DNA from: JBOFFI01 sp051657245
GTDB lineage: Bacteria > Pseudomonadota > Alphaproteobacteria > Holosporales > JBOFFI01
DNA length: 11,978 nucleotides
Direction of reading: 5' to 3'
Assembly (NCBI GenBank): GCA_051657245.1
Contig: JBOFKI010000101.1
Coordinates: 1-11,978 of the forward strand
Below the pieces are notes generated by a model that was not told where the DNA came from, ran no database searches, and worked only from the letters and a program-made list of their open reading frames with translations. How positions within the stretch are numbered: the first letter of the stretch is position 1; each line of letters begins with the position of its first letter. Made by a program: the position numbers and the translations under genes. Below are positions 1 through 5,955 of this stretch, one piece after another.

Positions 1-180
1 CAGCTTGCATATCCTCCAGGGGCCTGCACTGCAGGTGGGTGCCGTATACTCCCGTCCGCAGACAGAAACAGGGACAGCTCCCTAAAGGGACTTATTGGCC
101 TCAGAGATCATAGGAGCCCATCGAACTTCCCAGCCCTAAGGCCTATGAGACCACTTTCTGGGCTTCATTTCAAGGGAATT
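1..180 (-). ncRNA. GC-richer non-coding segment, possible structured RNA (6S-like?)
   Basis: This stretch is visibly richer in G and C than the intergenic DNA around it and contains no convincing gene. One plus-strand frame is open from the edge to about position 186, but its translation is low-complexity and unlike any protein I know. Several complementary blocks suggest RNA folding: TCATAGG with CCTATGA on the minus strand (around 110-150), TCCC-TTTA-GGGA (around 83-95), and CCTGC-ACT-GCAGG (23-35). On the minus strand, GGCACCCACCTGC followed by GCAGG resembles, from memory only, the 3' part of alphaproteobacterial 6S RNA. I could not build a convincing closing stem, so the identity and strand are uncertain. 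It could equally be a degraded remnant. Confidence 0.22.
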
Positions 181-246
181 TTCTAGATTCAAACAGCATT
201 TCCCTAAGGGGCGAATTTTAGGGGGGTAACTTAAGACGCTTTTTTC
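177..246. repeat. 3' flank repeat of copy A (partner of 1010-1120)
   Basis: The block AATTTTCTAGATTCAAACAG at 177-196 recurs exactly at 1010-1029. It is followed in both places by GCATTTCCC, a TTTTAG-containing stretch and the last codons of gene A or B. Here about 40 bases present in the copy-B version are missing between CAAACAG and CATTTCCC. That removes the left arm of the hairpin seen at 1043-1084. This shows that the 3' flanking DNA was duplicated together with the gene. Confidence 0.75.
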
Positions 247-919
247 TCAGGTTCAGATAATAGCTTAAGGTTTAAAAATTTTCTTATTTCGCCCATATTT
301 TTTACTGTCCCATGTTTTCCAGAGCTGTCTGGAAGAGCGTTTATTATATATTCTGGATTAATCTGAGCGTCTGGTACTGTTTCCAAATACCTGAGCAAAT
401 TTCCCAGTTTTTTTATTTGAATTTTCTGCAATTGATGCCTACGTGTATGTACGAAAATTTGGAGGCTTCCATCATTCTTGCCTTTTTTCGTTGCTTGAGC
501 CCTAAAAATTGAAGGATCAAGCAACTCAACCAAGGTTCCATCTTGAGCGATGATATAATGGGGGAGGGTCCTTTTCTCAATTTGTTTTTCAAGAACGTCT
601 CCAACAGGGTCCCAGCTCTCATCCCATTTCAAAAGAACAGTGCCATCTAAAGCGTTTTTTTGGGCTGCTTGAGACAAAAGAAGAAGCAGAAGGCGCCAGA
701 GAACGTCTGCCGTTTGGGAGCATTTTTGAAAGGGTCTGCCAAAACATATACGCTTCCTAAAGCAGGAATTTGTTGTAATTTCAGCTTCCGTTCTTTAGAA
801 AAACCTTCTGTAGGAAAAAGGTCATCCAGTCGGATATATTCCATTGCATAAGCAGCTCCTAAGCAAGTTAGAAAAAATCCGAAAACCAAGCACAGGAAAC
901 CACTCCTCTTATATGACAT
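231..919 (-). pseudogene. Copy A of exported Amidase_2-like family, frameshifted
   Basis: This is the most damaged of three related genes. The reading frame opens at the ATG at 919 (MSYKRSG...), giving a signal peptide ending in GAAYA and then the family's N-terminal region (LDDLFP, NAPKRQ). It runs into a stop at 647. The rest of the family sequence continues in the -1 frame from about 677 to 231 (KNALDG, HYIIAQDGTLVELLDPS, GKHGTVKN, KLLSEPEKKAS). The overlap contains a run of seven T (653-661 region; A7 on the coding strand), the likely place of an indel; one extra A would join the frames. Compared with B and C, the copy also lacks about ten residues before NAPKRQ and carries about ten extra, low-complexity residues after it. 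The first zinc-ligand region and the late His of copy B are lost. A sequencing error in the homopolymer would restore the frame, but the other changes would remain. Confidence 0.75.
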
Positions 920-928
920 AAACATCAT

Positions 929-933
929 TCCTC
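929..933 (-). promoter_or_regulatory. Ribosome binding site of copy A, decides the start
   Basis: GAGGA on the minus strand abuts the first in-frame ATG (926-928), which is too close for initiation there. It lies nine bases from the fourth codon, ATG at 917-919. Copy B has the same arrangement (GAGGA, two codons, TTT, ATG) and copy C keeps only the last ATG. The shared ATG is therefore the start used in all three. Confidence 0.6.
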
Positions 934-947
934 AATTTTTTAAGAAA

Positions 948-978
948 ATTAACATTAAGAGATAATGAACACAGTCAA
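948..978 (-). promoter_or_regulatory. Weak candidate promoter for copy A
   Basis: On the minus strand TTGACT (978-973) is a good -35 box (five of six). GTTAAT (953-948) follows after 19 bases and matches four of six positions of the -10 box. The spacing is longer than ideal, so this is tentative. Confidence 0.3.
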
Positions 979-1009
979 TACGAGTATTTATTTCATTTTA
1001 TTTTAAAAA

Positions 1010-1120
1010 AATTTTCTAGATTCAAACAGAACTTACGAAAAGGCCTTGGGGAAACGCGGCCTACAACCGCATTTCCCCAAAGGCTGAGTTTTAGAGGTGT
1101 AACTAAGATGCGTTTTTTTC
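1010..1120. repeat. 3' flank repeat of copy B (partner of 177-246)
   Basis: This is the fuller version of the duplicated downstream flank. It starts with the exact 20-base match to 177-196, includes the 16-bp hairpin at 1043-1084, and ends with the TTTTAG...GTAACT-AAGA-GCG-TTTTTT block overlapping the last codons of gene B. Confidence 0.75.
1043..1084 (-). terminator. Long hairpin downstream of copy B, likely terminator
   Basis: GCCTT-GGGGAAA-C-GCGG pairs with CCGC-A-TTTCCCC-A-AAGGC. The result is about 16 base pairs with one mismatch (1055/1071), one bulged A (1079) and a seven-base loop (1060-1066). On the minus strand it lies about 20 bases past the stop of gene B and is followed by a short T run (CCTTTTCG). 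The T run is short, so it may work as an RNA-stabilising 3' hairpin rather than a strong terminator. Confidence 0.55.
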
Positions 1121-1762
1121 AGACAACGGCTTGAGGCCTAGAAATTCTCTCATAGCATCTACGTTTTTGATTACACCATGCTCTCCAGAACCCCTTGCCT
1201 CTGAATGGGACCCTAGGTACTTCACATCAGTTTGAGCATCTGTTTCTCTCAAATAGTTGAACAAATCCTTCATCTTCCCGTTTTGGACGTCACTTGATTG
1301 ATCTCCATGGGTCAGCAAGAGAATTTCGACACTTTTATTATTCCATAATCCTGCTGCTTGAGCTTTAGAAACTGAAGGATTGACCCACTCAACCAGGGTT
1401 CCATCTTGCCCCATGATATAATGAGCAGAGATCCCCCCCTTAATCCAATTATTAAGAATATCTCCAAGAAACTCCGTTTGGTTCTCATCCAATTTCAACG
1501 CAATGGCGCAATCAAAAAGCGCTCCTTCTTGCCGTTTGGGAGCATAATTGGCCTCCGTTTTTCCCTCAGCCTTGGGATAATCCTCAACAACGTACATCTT
1601 CTCCAAAGCACCTTTTGAAACCGCTTTCACCTTCCATGCTTCAGAGATATTTTGTTCAGGAAAAACGTCATTGAGTTGGGTGAAGCCTGCATAAGCAGCC
1701 CCTAACCAAGCCAAAGAAGCTCCGAAAACAAAATATGAAACGCTATTCTTTCTGTGCAACAT
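1103..1762 (-). CDS. Copy B: exported Amidase_2/PGRP-like protein, degenerate zinc site
   Basis: The gene encodes 219 residues from the ATG at 1762, the same length as copy C. A signal peptide (MLHRKN, hydrophobic core, GAAYA) predicts cleavage after about residue 25 and export. Residues about 27-85 form a family-specific region (LNDVFPEQNISEAW, YPKAEGK, NYAPKRQ). Residues about 86-208 resemble the AmpD-like Amidase_2 fold: SAHYIMGQDGTLVEWVNPS (about 112-130) matches the usual SAHYxIxxDGTIYQLV segment, and YLGSHSEARGSGEHG (about 181-195) matches the C-terminal GHSDI...DPG zinc-ligand segment. The first ligand motif (normally xIHHT) is replaced by AIALKLDEN, and the usual WHAG reads QAAG. Only the late His residues survive, so hydrolysis of the amide between N-acetylmuramic acid and L-alanine is unlikely; binding of peptidoglycan or a partner is an inference. 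It is the best preserved member of the family here. The fold assignment is motif-based and moderate. Confidence 0.8.
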   Translation of the reverse strand: MLHRKNSVSYFVFGASLAWLGAAYAGFTQLNDVFPEQNISEAWKVKAVSKGALEKMYVVEDYPKAEGKTEANYAPKRQEGALFDCAIALKLDENQTEFLGDILNNWIKGGISAHYIMGQDGTLVEWVNPSVSKAQAAGLWNNKSVEILLLTHGDQSSDVQNGKMKDLFNYLRETDAQTDVKYLGSHSEARGSGEHGVIKNVDAMREFLGLKPLSEKNAS

Positions 1763-1771
1763 AAACACCAT

Positions 1772-1776
1772 TCCTC
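1772..1776 (-). promoter_or_regulatory. Ribosome binding site of copy B, decides the start
   Basis: GAGGA directly abuts an upstream ATG (1771-1769), which is followed by GTG-TTT and then the ATG at 1762. The nine-base spacing to 1762 and agreement with copies A and C favour the inner ATG. Confidence 0.6.
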
Positions 1777-1828
1777 TATTTTATTAAGACAATAAATACA
1801 AGAATTATCGAACAATTATAATTCTAAA

Positions 1829-1848
1829 GTTCTCGCATTAATGAGAAC
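1829..1848 (-). terminator. Weak hairpin after prfB / inverted repeat upstream of copy B
   Basis: GTTCTC-N8-GAGAAC forms a six-base-pair stem, followed on the minus strand by CTTTAG. It lies about 40 bases past the prfB stop and could be a weak terminator. A TATAAT (1820-1815) lies just downstream on the same strand, so the inverted repeat would also cover the -35 region of a promoter for copy B and could be an operator. The sequence alone does not separate these options. Confidence 0.35.
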
Positions 1849-1887
1849 ATTTATTTAATTTTATTTCAAGAAAAACTTTAAATTTAT

Positions 1888-2998
1888 TTAAATTCTTTTA
1901 ATAAGAATTGCTTCTAAAAAACCATCCAAATCCCCATCCAAAATGGCTTGGGTATTGCTAGTTTCAAATTGGGTCCGCAAATCTTTGATCATCTGATAGG
2001 GTTGAAGCACGTAGGAACGAATCTGATGGCCCCATCCAATTTCGGTTTTGCTTTCGTTTAAAGCTTGCGCAACCTCCGCCCGTTTGCGAAGCTCCAACTC
2101 ATACAAACGAGATTTCAGCATATCCATCGCCTGGGCTTTGTTACGATGTTGAGATCTGTCATTTTGGCATTGCACCACAATGTTTGTGGGAAGGTGGGTG
2201 ATGCGGATAGCGCTTTCGGTTTTGTTGACATGCTGCCCTCCGGCGCCTGAGGCTCGGTAGGTGTCAATCCGCAAATCTTTTTCTTGAATATCAAGGTTGA
2301 TGCGGTCATCCACCTCAGGATAAACCCAAACGGAGGCAAAGCTTGTGTGCCGCCTGCCAGACCCGTCAAAAGGAGAAATTCGCACCAAACGGTGGATCCC
2401 GCTTTCGCCTTTCAACCAGCCATAGGGGTGAGAGGCTTTTTTCGCATCAATCTTCAAGGTGACAGACTTCAGTCCAGCTTCTTCTCCAGGGCTTTCATCC
2501 AAAATTTTCACCTGGTAGCCAGTTTTTTCTGCCCAGCGGCTGTACATGCGACAAAGCATCAAGGCCCAATCTTGGGCTTCGGTGCCGCCTGCACCGGCGT
2601 GAACCTCCACAAAGCAATTATTGGCGTCCGCTTCCCCAGAGAGCATGCTTTCCAGGCGCGCCCTCGAAGACATTTTTCGCAATGTTTCAATTTGTTGGAC
2701 GGCTTCTTCCATCAAGCCAGGCTCATGCTCCTGGGCTGCGAGCTCCCAAAGGGCGAGATGCTCTTCCAGATTTTGTTCCAACATTCGGCATTTTTGGATC
2801 TGATTCGCCAAAACATCTTTTTCCCGCATCACCTGTTGGGCCTGGGCAGGGTTGTCCCAAAATCCATCCAAAGAAGCTTGGGTCTCTAGAGCGTCTAGAC
2901 GAACAAGGGCTTGATCCCAGTCAAAGATACCTCCGAAGAACGTCTATCGCTTCACGGATGGTATCAACACTCTCTTTTAAATCAGCGGGAACTAGCAT
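1888..2998 (-). CDS. prfB: Peptide chain release factor 2 (programmed +1 frameshift)
   Basis: RF2 recognises UGA and UAA stop codons in the ribosomal A site and triggers peptide release. Translation starts at the ATG at 2998 and gives 25 residues (MLVPADLKESV...LRRYL) up to an in-frame TGA at 2923-2921. A +1 shift then continues at GAC (2922) with DWDQALVRLDALE to the stop at 1888, for about 369 residues in all, close to the 365 of E. coli RF2. The decoding tripeptide SPF lies in LVRISPFDGSGRRHTSF. The catalytic GGQ lies in RASGAGGQHVNKTESA. An acidic GTEAQDWA segment precedes them, as in the family. The start has only a weak purine-rich site (AAAGAGACC). An uninterrupted reading begins only downstream of the TGA, so an annotation without the frameshift would miss the N-terminus. 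The gene lies between copies B and C of the amidase-like family. Confidence 0.96.
2920..2935 (-). promoter_or_regulatory. prfB: prfB programmed frameshift site
   Basis: On the minus strand the sequence reads CGG AGG TAT CTT TGA C. This is the classical autoregulatory element: an internal Shine-Dalgarno-like GGAGG three bases before the slippery CTT, followed by the poor-context stop TGA-C. When RF2 is scarce, termination at TGA is slow and the ribosome slips +1 to read GAC, restoring RF2 levels. Confidence 0.95.
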
Positions 2999-3041
2999 TG
3001 GGTCTCTTTTTTCTTAAATTCGATAAAATCTGCATCAGAAT

Positions 3042-3062
3042 AAAAAAAAACGGCAAAAGCCG
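3042..3062 (-). terminator. Rho-independent terminator between copy C and prfB
   Basis: On the minus strand, CGGC-TTTT-GCCG is followed at once by nine T. The stem is short but the U tract is excellent. It lies about 90 bases past the stop of copy C and about 45 bases before the prfB start, so it separates their transcripts. Confidence 0.7.
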
Positions 3063-3087
3063 CAATTAATTTTTTAGGTCGCCCTGG

Positions 3088-3115
3088 GAGGAAATGCAGC
3101 TCATTGCATTTCCTC
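3088..3115. repeat. Perfect 11-bp hairpin downstream of copy C
   Basis: GAGGAAATGCA and TGCATTTCCTC form a perfect 11-base-pair stem with a six-base loop (GCTCAT). It has no U tract on the minus strand. It begins about 35 bases past the stop of copy C. Its right arm shares GCATTTCC with the elements after copies A (195) and B (1069), which lie at similar distances, so it looks like the copy-C version of a family-linked 3' hairpin. Confidence 0.6.
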
Positions 3116-3150
3116 GGATGGAATTTTATACTTTATGATTAAAATGCGGA

Positions 3151-3810
3151 TTATTCCAAAGTTAATGATTTAATTTCAAGCTTTTTCATGAGCTCATCCA
3201 AGCCTTCAATTGTTTCTTCTGTCTCTTCATTGTTTATGACTTGATGATATCCCCACTGTTTGATGTCGATTTTATGATCTGAAGAAGTGTCTTCTTTCAA
3301 ATGCTTGAAAAGAGACTCGAGTTTCATCGTTTGAATCTCACTCATGTTTTTGTCATCATCTGTGAGCACAAGGATTTGGACAGCTTTATGGTTCCATGTT
3401 TCACCTGCCATTTGAGCTTTATAAACAAAAGGGTTAAACCACTCAACAAGGGTTCCTTCTGTATCGATTAAATAGTGGGCAGAAAGTCCATTTTCGGTCC
3501 ATTTTTCAAGGGTTTCTTTCAAAGCGTTATCTTTTGTGGACACCCGAGTAAAAACGGCTCGATCAAAAATTTCATCCCCCTGCCGCGTGGGAGCATAATT
3601 AGTAATTTTTTTTCCTTCAGCTTTGGGATAGGATTCAATGAGGTAGACATCTCCTAAGCTTCCCCTTGGGACTGAACTCACCGCCCATGTTTCAGGAATA
3701 TCCTGATCAGGGAATACTTCACTGAGTTTTTTGAATGTATAACCAGCTTCTAGCCAGCTTAAGCAAAGTCCAACTGCAACAATAGAAAAAAAAATTTTTT
3801 GAGATAACAT
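3151..3810 (-). CDS. Copy C: exported Amidase_2/PGRP-like protein, degenerate
   Basis: The gene encodes 219 residues from the ATG at 3810. The frame is open further upstream to 3882, but that extra stretch (MKKLFHCPTLHP...) has no counterpart in the paralogues. The strong AAGGGGAA site points to 3810. The N-terminus (MLSQKIFFSIVAVGLCLSWLEAGYT) is a signal peptide or membrane anchor without the AxA end of copies A and B, so cleavage is less sure. The family region is well kept (LSEVFPDQDIPETW, YPKAEGK, NYAPTRQ). The Amidase_2-like part has LSAHYLIDTEGTLVEWFNPF and AGETWNHKAVQILVLT, and a GYHQV that keeps the late His. The first zinc-ligand motif (AVFTRVSTK) and the terminal Asp/Cys/His ligand region (replaced by an acidic NNEETEET) are lost. 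I infer a non-catalytic secreted or periplasmic protein. It is transcribed divergently from the aminotransferase and ends at its own terminator. Confidence 0.78.
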   Translation of the reverse strand: MLSQKIFFSIVAVGLCLSWLEAGYTFKKLSEVFPDQDIPETWAVSSVPRGSLGDVYLIESYPKAEGKKITNYAPTRQGDEIFDRAVFTRVSTKDNALKETLEKWTENGLSAHYLIDTEGTLVEWFNPFVYKAQMAGETWNHKAVQILVLTDDDKNMSEIQTMKLESLFKHLKEDTSSDHKIDIKQWGYHQVINNEETEETIEGLDELMKKLEIKSLTLE

Positions 3811-3815
3811 AAACG

Positions 3816-3823
3816 TTCCCCTT
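3816..3823 (-). promoter_or_regulatory. Ribosome binding site of copy C, decides the start
   Basis: AAGGGGAA on the minus strand, followed by CGTTT and ATG at 3810, is a strong Shine-Dalgarno match with normal spacing. It supports the inner start over the upstream in-frame ATG at 3882. Confidence 0.7.
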
Positions 3824-3908
3824 CTGTTTTTATTTATATCTGCTCGAGGGTGGAGTGTAGGACAATGAAATAATTTTTTCAATATTTTTAATAAAATCAG
3901 TTAGATGG

Positions 3909-3928
3909 TCTTTTTTTAAAAAAAAAGA
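3909..3928. repeat. A/T-tract palindrome in the divergent promoter region
   Basis: TC-T7 followed by A9-GA is a near-perfect palindrome between copy C and the aminotransferase gene. It would give a bent or easily melted tract and could be part of the divergent control region. It is a compositional feature with no assigned function. Confidence 0.4.
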
Positions 3929-3942
3929 TATTTGAAAAAAGG

Positions 3943-5190
3943 ATGAAATCAGGCATCATCAAACCCTCAAAGATTTCCGAAAATAAGGTAGATGGGATTG
4001 TGACGATATTAAAGACGAGTGCTGCGATGCGGCGCCTCAAGCTCTCTCCAACCCTTGCGGTAGCTGCTAAAGCCGCGCAGCTGAAAGCGCAAGGGGTGGA
4101 TGTCATCGATTTAAGCGTAGGGGAGCCTGATCTCCCGACTCCTGGGTTTATCCAAGAAGGTGCCATTGAGGCCATGCGTCGCGGTCAGACGAAATATACC
4201 CCCGTGGATGGAACCCCAGCTCTCAAAGCCGCTATCCAAAAAAAATTTCAAGAAGAAAATGGTTTAGCATTTTCACCGCAAGAAATTACGGTTGGAAGCG
4301 GGGCTAAACAAGTTATCTTCAACGCATTGCTTGCGACCCTTGACCCGGGGGATGAAGTCCTCATCCCTGCTCCCTATTGGGTTTCTTACCCGGATATGGT
4401 TCTGTTTACGGGCGCGACACCTGTTATCTTGCCTTGTCCTGCTTCCCAGGGGTTTAAATTGCTGCCTGGCCAATTGGAGCGCATGATCACACCCCAAACG
4501 AAGTGGTTGATCCTCAATTCTCCCAGCAACCCAACAGGTGCAGTTTATACGCGCCAAGAGCTTCAAGCCCTTGCAGAAGTTTTAGAAAAGTATCCCCATG
4601 TTTGGGTATTATCAGATGACATTTATGAGCATTTGATTTATGGGGGTTTGCCGTTTGAAACCCTTGTTTCAGTGGCTCCTTTCTTAAAAAACAGAACTTT
4701 GACTGTTAATGGGCTCTCGAAGGCCTATGCTATGACGGGATGGCGGGTTGGCTATGGGGCAGGGCCAGAGCCTCTGATTAAAGCGATGGGAACCCTCCAA
4801 TCCCAGAGCACCTCAAACCCCTGTTCAATTTCTCAAGCGGCAGCATGCGTTGCCCTTGAACATCCTGATCGGGTTGAATTTTTAGCTTCTTTAAAAACCT
4901 GCTTTCAAGAACGGCGGGATTTGCTTGTGGAAGCTCTTGGAGAAATCCCCCAACTGTCGGTTCAAGTGCCTGCAGGGGCTTTTTATCTTTACGTGGGCTG
5001 CGAAGCGTTATTGACATTTTTTGCTTCAGATCAAGAACTTGCAACTTATTTACTTGAAACAGCTCGGGTTGCGACGGTTCCAGGAGAGGCTTTTGGTTTA
5101 TCCCCTTATTTGAGGTTGTCTTACGCAACGTCTGTGGAAAACATCAAAAAAGCTGTTGAGCGTATTCGTACGGCGTTTTCAGCTCTGTAA
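3943..5190 (+). CDS. aspC: Class I PLP aminotransferase, aspartate aminotransferase type
   Basis: This cytoplasmic fold-type I enzyme probably transfers the amino group between aspartate (possibly also aromatic or prephenate-type substrates) and 2-oxoglutarate. Family landmarks are all present: SPTLAVAAKAAQLKAQGVDVIDLSVG (N-terminal substrate region), GSGAKQ, LNSPSNPTGAVY with the PLP-contacting Asn, SDDIYEHLIY with the PLP-ring Asp/Tyr, the Schiff-base lysine in LSKAYAMTGWRVGYG (Lys260 counted from 3943), and LRLSYATS with the carboxylate-binding Arg. From the ATG at 3943 it is 415 residues, somewhat longer than the usual 390-400. The first ~19 residues look non-conserved, and AGG abuts this ATG. 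A GTG at 4000 or ATG at 4027 may be the true start; none has a good Shine-Dalgarno site. It converges with uppS nine bases away. The exact substrate range cannot be read from sequence. Confidence 0.93.
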   Translation: MKSGIIKPSKISENKVDGIVTILKTSAAMRRLKLSPTLAVAAKAAQLKAQGVDVIDLSVGEPDLPTPGFIQEGAIEAMRRGQTKYTPVDGTPALKAAIQKKFQEENGLAFSPQEITVGSGAKQVIFNALLATLDPGDEVLIPAPYWVSYPDMVLFTGATPVILPCPASQGFKLLPGQLERMITPQTKWLILNSPSNPTGAVYTRQELQALAEVLEKYPHVWVLSDDIYEHLIYGGLPFETLVSVAPFLKNRTLTVNGLSKAYAMTGWRVGYGAGPEPLIKAMGTLQSQSTSNPCSISQAAACVALEHPDRVEFLASLKTCFQERRDLLVEALGEIPQLSVQVPAGAFYLYVGCEALLTFFASDQELATYLLETARVATVPGEAFGLSPYLRLSYATSVENIKKAVERIRTAFSAL

Positions 5191-5192
5191 GT

Positions 5193-5212
5193 GCAAGCCT
5201 CAGGCTGCTTTT
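5193..5212 (+). terminator. Terminator of the aminotransferase gene, inside the uppS 3' end
   Basis: GC-A-AGCC-TCA-GGCT-GC forms a six-base-pair stem with one bulged A and a three-base loop, followed by TTTT. It starts two bases past the TAA of the plus-strand gene and overlaps the last codons of the convergent uppS. The T run is short, so strength is uncertain. Confidence 0.45.
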
Positions 5213-5925
5213 CCGAAACGGCGTTCGCGTTTCATATACATTTGAAGCGCTATTTCTAAATCTTCAGGCTTAAAATCTGGCCAATATTTTTCGACGAACA
5301 TCAATTCAGTATAGGCAATCTGCCATAAAAGATAGTTGCTGATGCGGGTCTCCCCGCTGGTGCGGATCAGCAAATCTGGATCTGGAATTCCTTTTGTATC
5401 TAGATAAGAAGCGAAAAAAGATTCTGTGATGCTATCGGTGGGAAGCCCTTGAGACAAGGCATCTTTGACTAAAGATTGTATCGCGCGCACAATTTCTGAT
5501 CGGCCGCCATAGCTGATGGCTACCTGTAGGCCAAGGGTTGTATTTTTGCTTGTTTGGGTCTCTGCTTCTTGGATAAGGCTTTGCAAACGGTGAGGAAGGT
5601 TGGAGTGTTCCCCAAGAACCCGTAAGCAAACGCCATGGCGATCCAATTCATCAATTTCGCGTTTCAGGTAATCTTGCATCAAGGTCATTAACCCCAATAC
5701 TTCTTGTTTAGGGCGGTCCCAATTTTCAGAAGAAAACGCATAAACTGTGAGGTAGCGAATACCAAGCTTAGGGCATGCTTTCACAATTTTTTTTAGGGCG
5801 CTAGCCCCCCGACGGTGGCCCTCAAGGGCAGATAAACCTTGATTTTTTGCCCATCTCCGATTTCCATCCATGATGATCGCTACATGTTGGGGGAAGGGTG
5901 AAACAGAGGTGACAGACAATTCCAT
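5200..5925 (-). CDS. uppS: Isoprenyl transferase, undecaprenyl diphosphate synthase
   Basis: UppS is a cytoplasmic cis-prenyltransferase. It adds eight isopentenyl units to farnesyl diphosphate to make the C55 carrier for peptidoglycan and other cell-wall polymers. The 241 residues carry the family landmarks: HVAIIMDGNRRWAK with the catalytic Asp at 20, GHRRGA, the YAFSSENW segment, and the C-terminal diphosphate-binding RTSGETRISNYLLWQIAYTELMF. Length is normal. No Shine-Dalgarno site is visible ahead of the ATG at 5925. The gene starts 30 bases after the MHS transporter stop, with no terminator seen between them, so co-transcription is likely. The usual neighbours frr and cdsA are absent on both sides. 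Confidence 0.96.
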   Translation of the reverse strand: MELSVTSVSPFPQHVAIIMDGNRRWAKNQGLSALEGHRRGASALKKIVKACPKLGIRYLTVYAFSSENWDRPKQEVLGLMTLMQDYLKREIDELDRHGVCLRVLGEHSNLPHRLQSLIQEAETQTSKNTTLGLQVAISYGGRSEIVRAIQSLVKDALSQGLPTDSITESFFASYLDTKGIPDPDLLIRTSGETRISNYLLWQIAYTELMFVEKYWPDFKPEDLEIALQMYMKRERRFGKAA

Positions 5926-5955
5926 TTTTTAAAACAATTTTTCTAACGTGATGGG

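Noticed and set aside
1..186. Plus-strand partial ORF open from the left edge
   Set aside because: 61 open codons, but the composition is unlike the real proteins here, no motif is recognisable, and RNA-like structure explains the segment at least as well.
647..677. Programmed -1 ribosomal frameshift in copy A
   Set aside because: The zero-frame codons are CCC AAA AAA ACG, which do not form a proper X-XXY-YYZ heptamer for tandem slippage, and no obvious downstream structure or upstream Shine-Dalgarno stimulator was seen; mutation or polymerase slippage is simpler.
2284..2889. Plus-strand ORF of 201 codons antisense to prfB
   Set aside because: It is a shadow of the strongly conserved RF2 coding sequence; no family motif or ribosome binding site.
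3811..3882. N-terminal extension of copy C to the ATG at 3882
   Set aside because: The extra 24 residues put the signal peptide inside the protein, have no counterpart in copies A and B, and a strong ribosome binding site serves the ATG at 3810.
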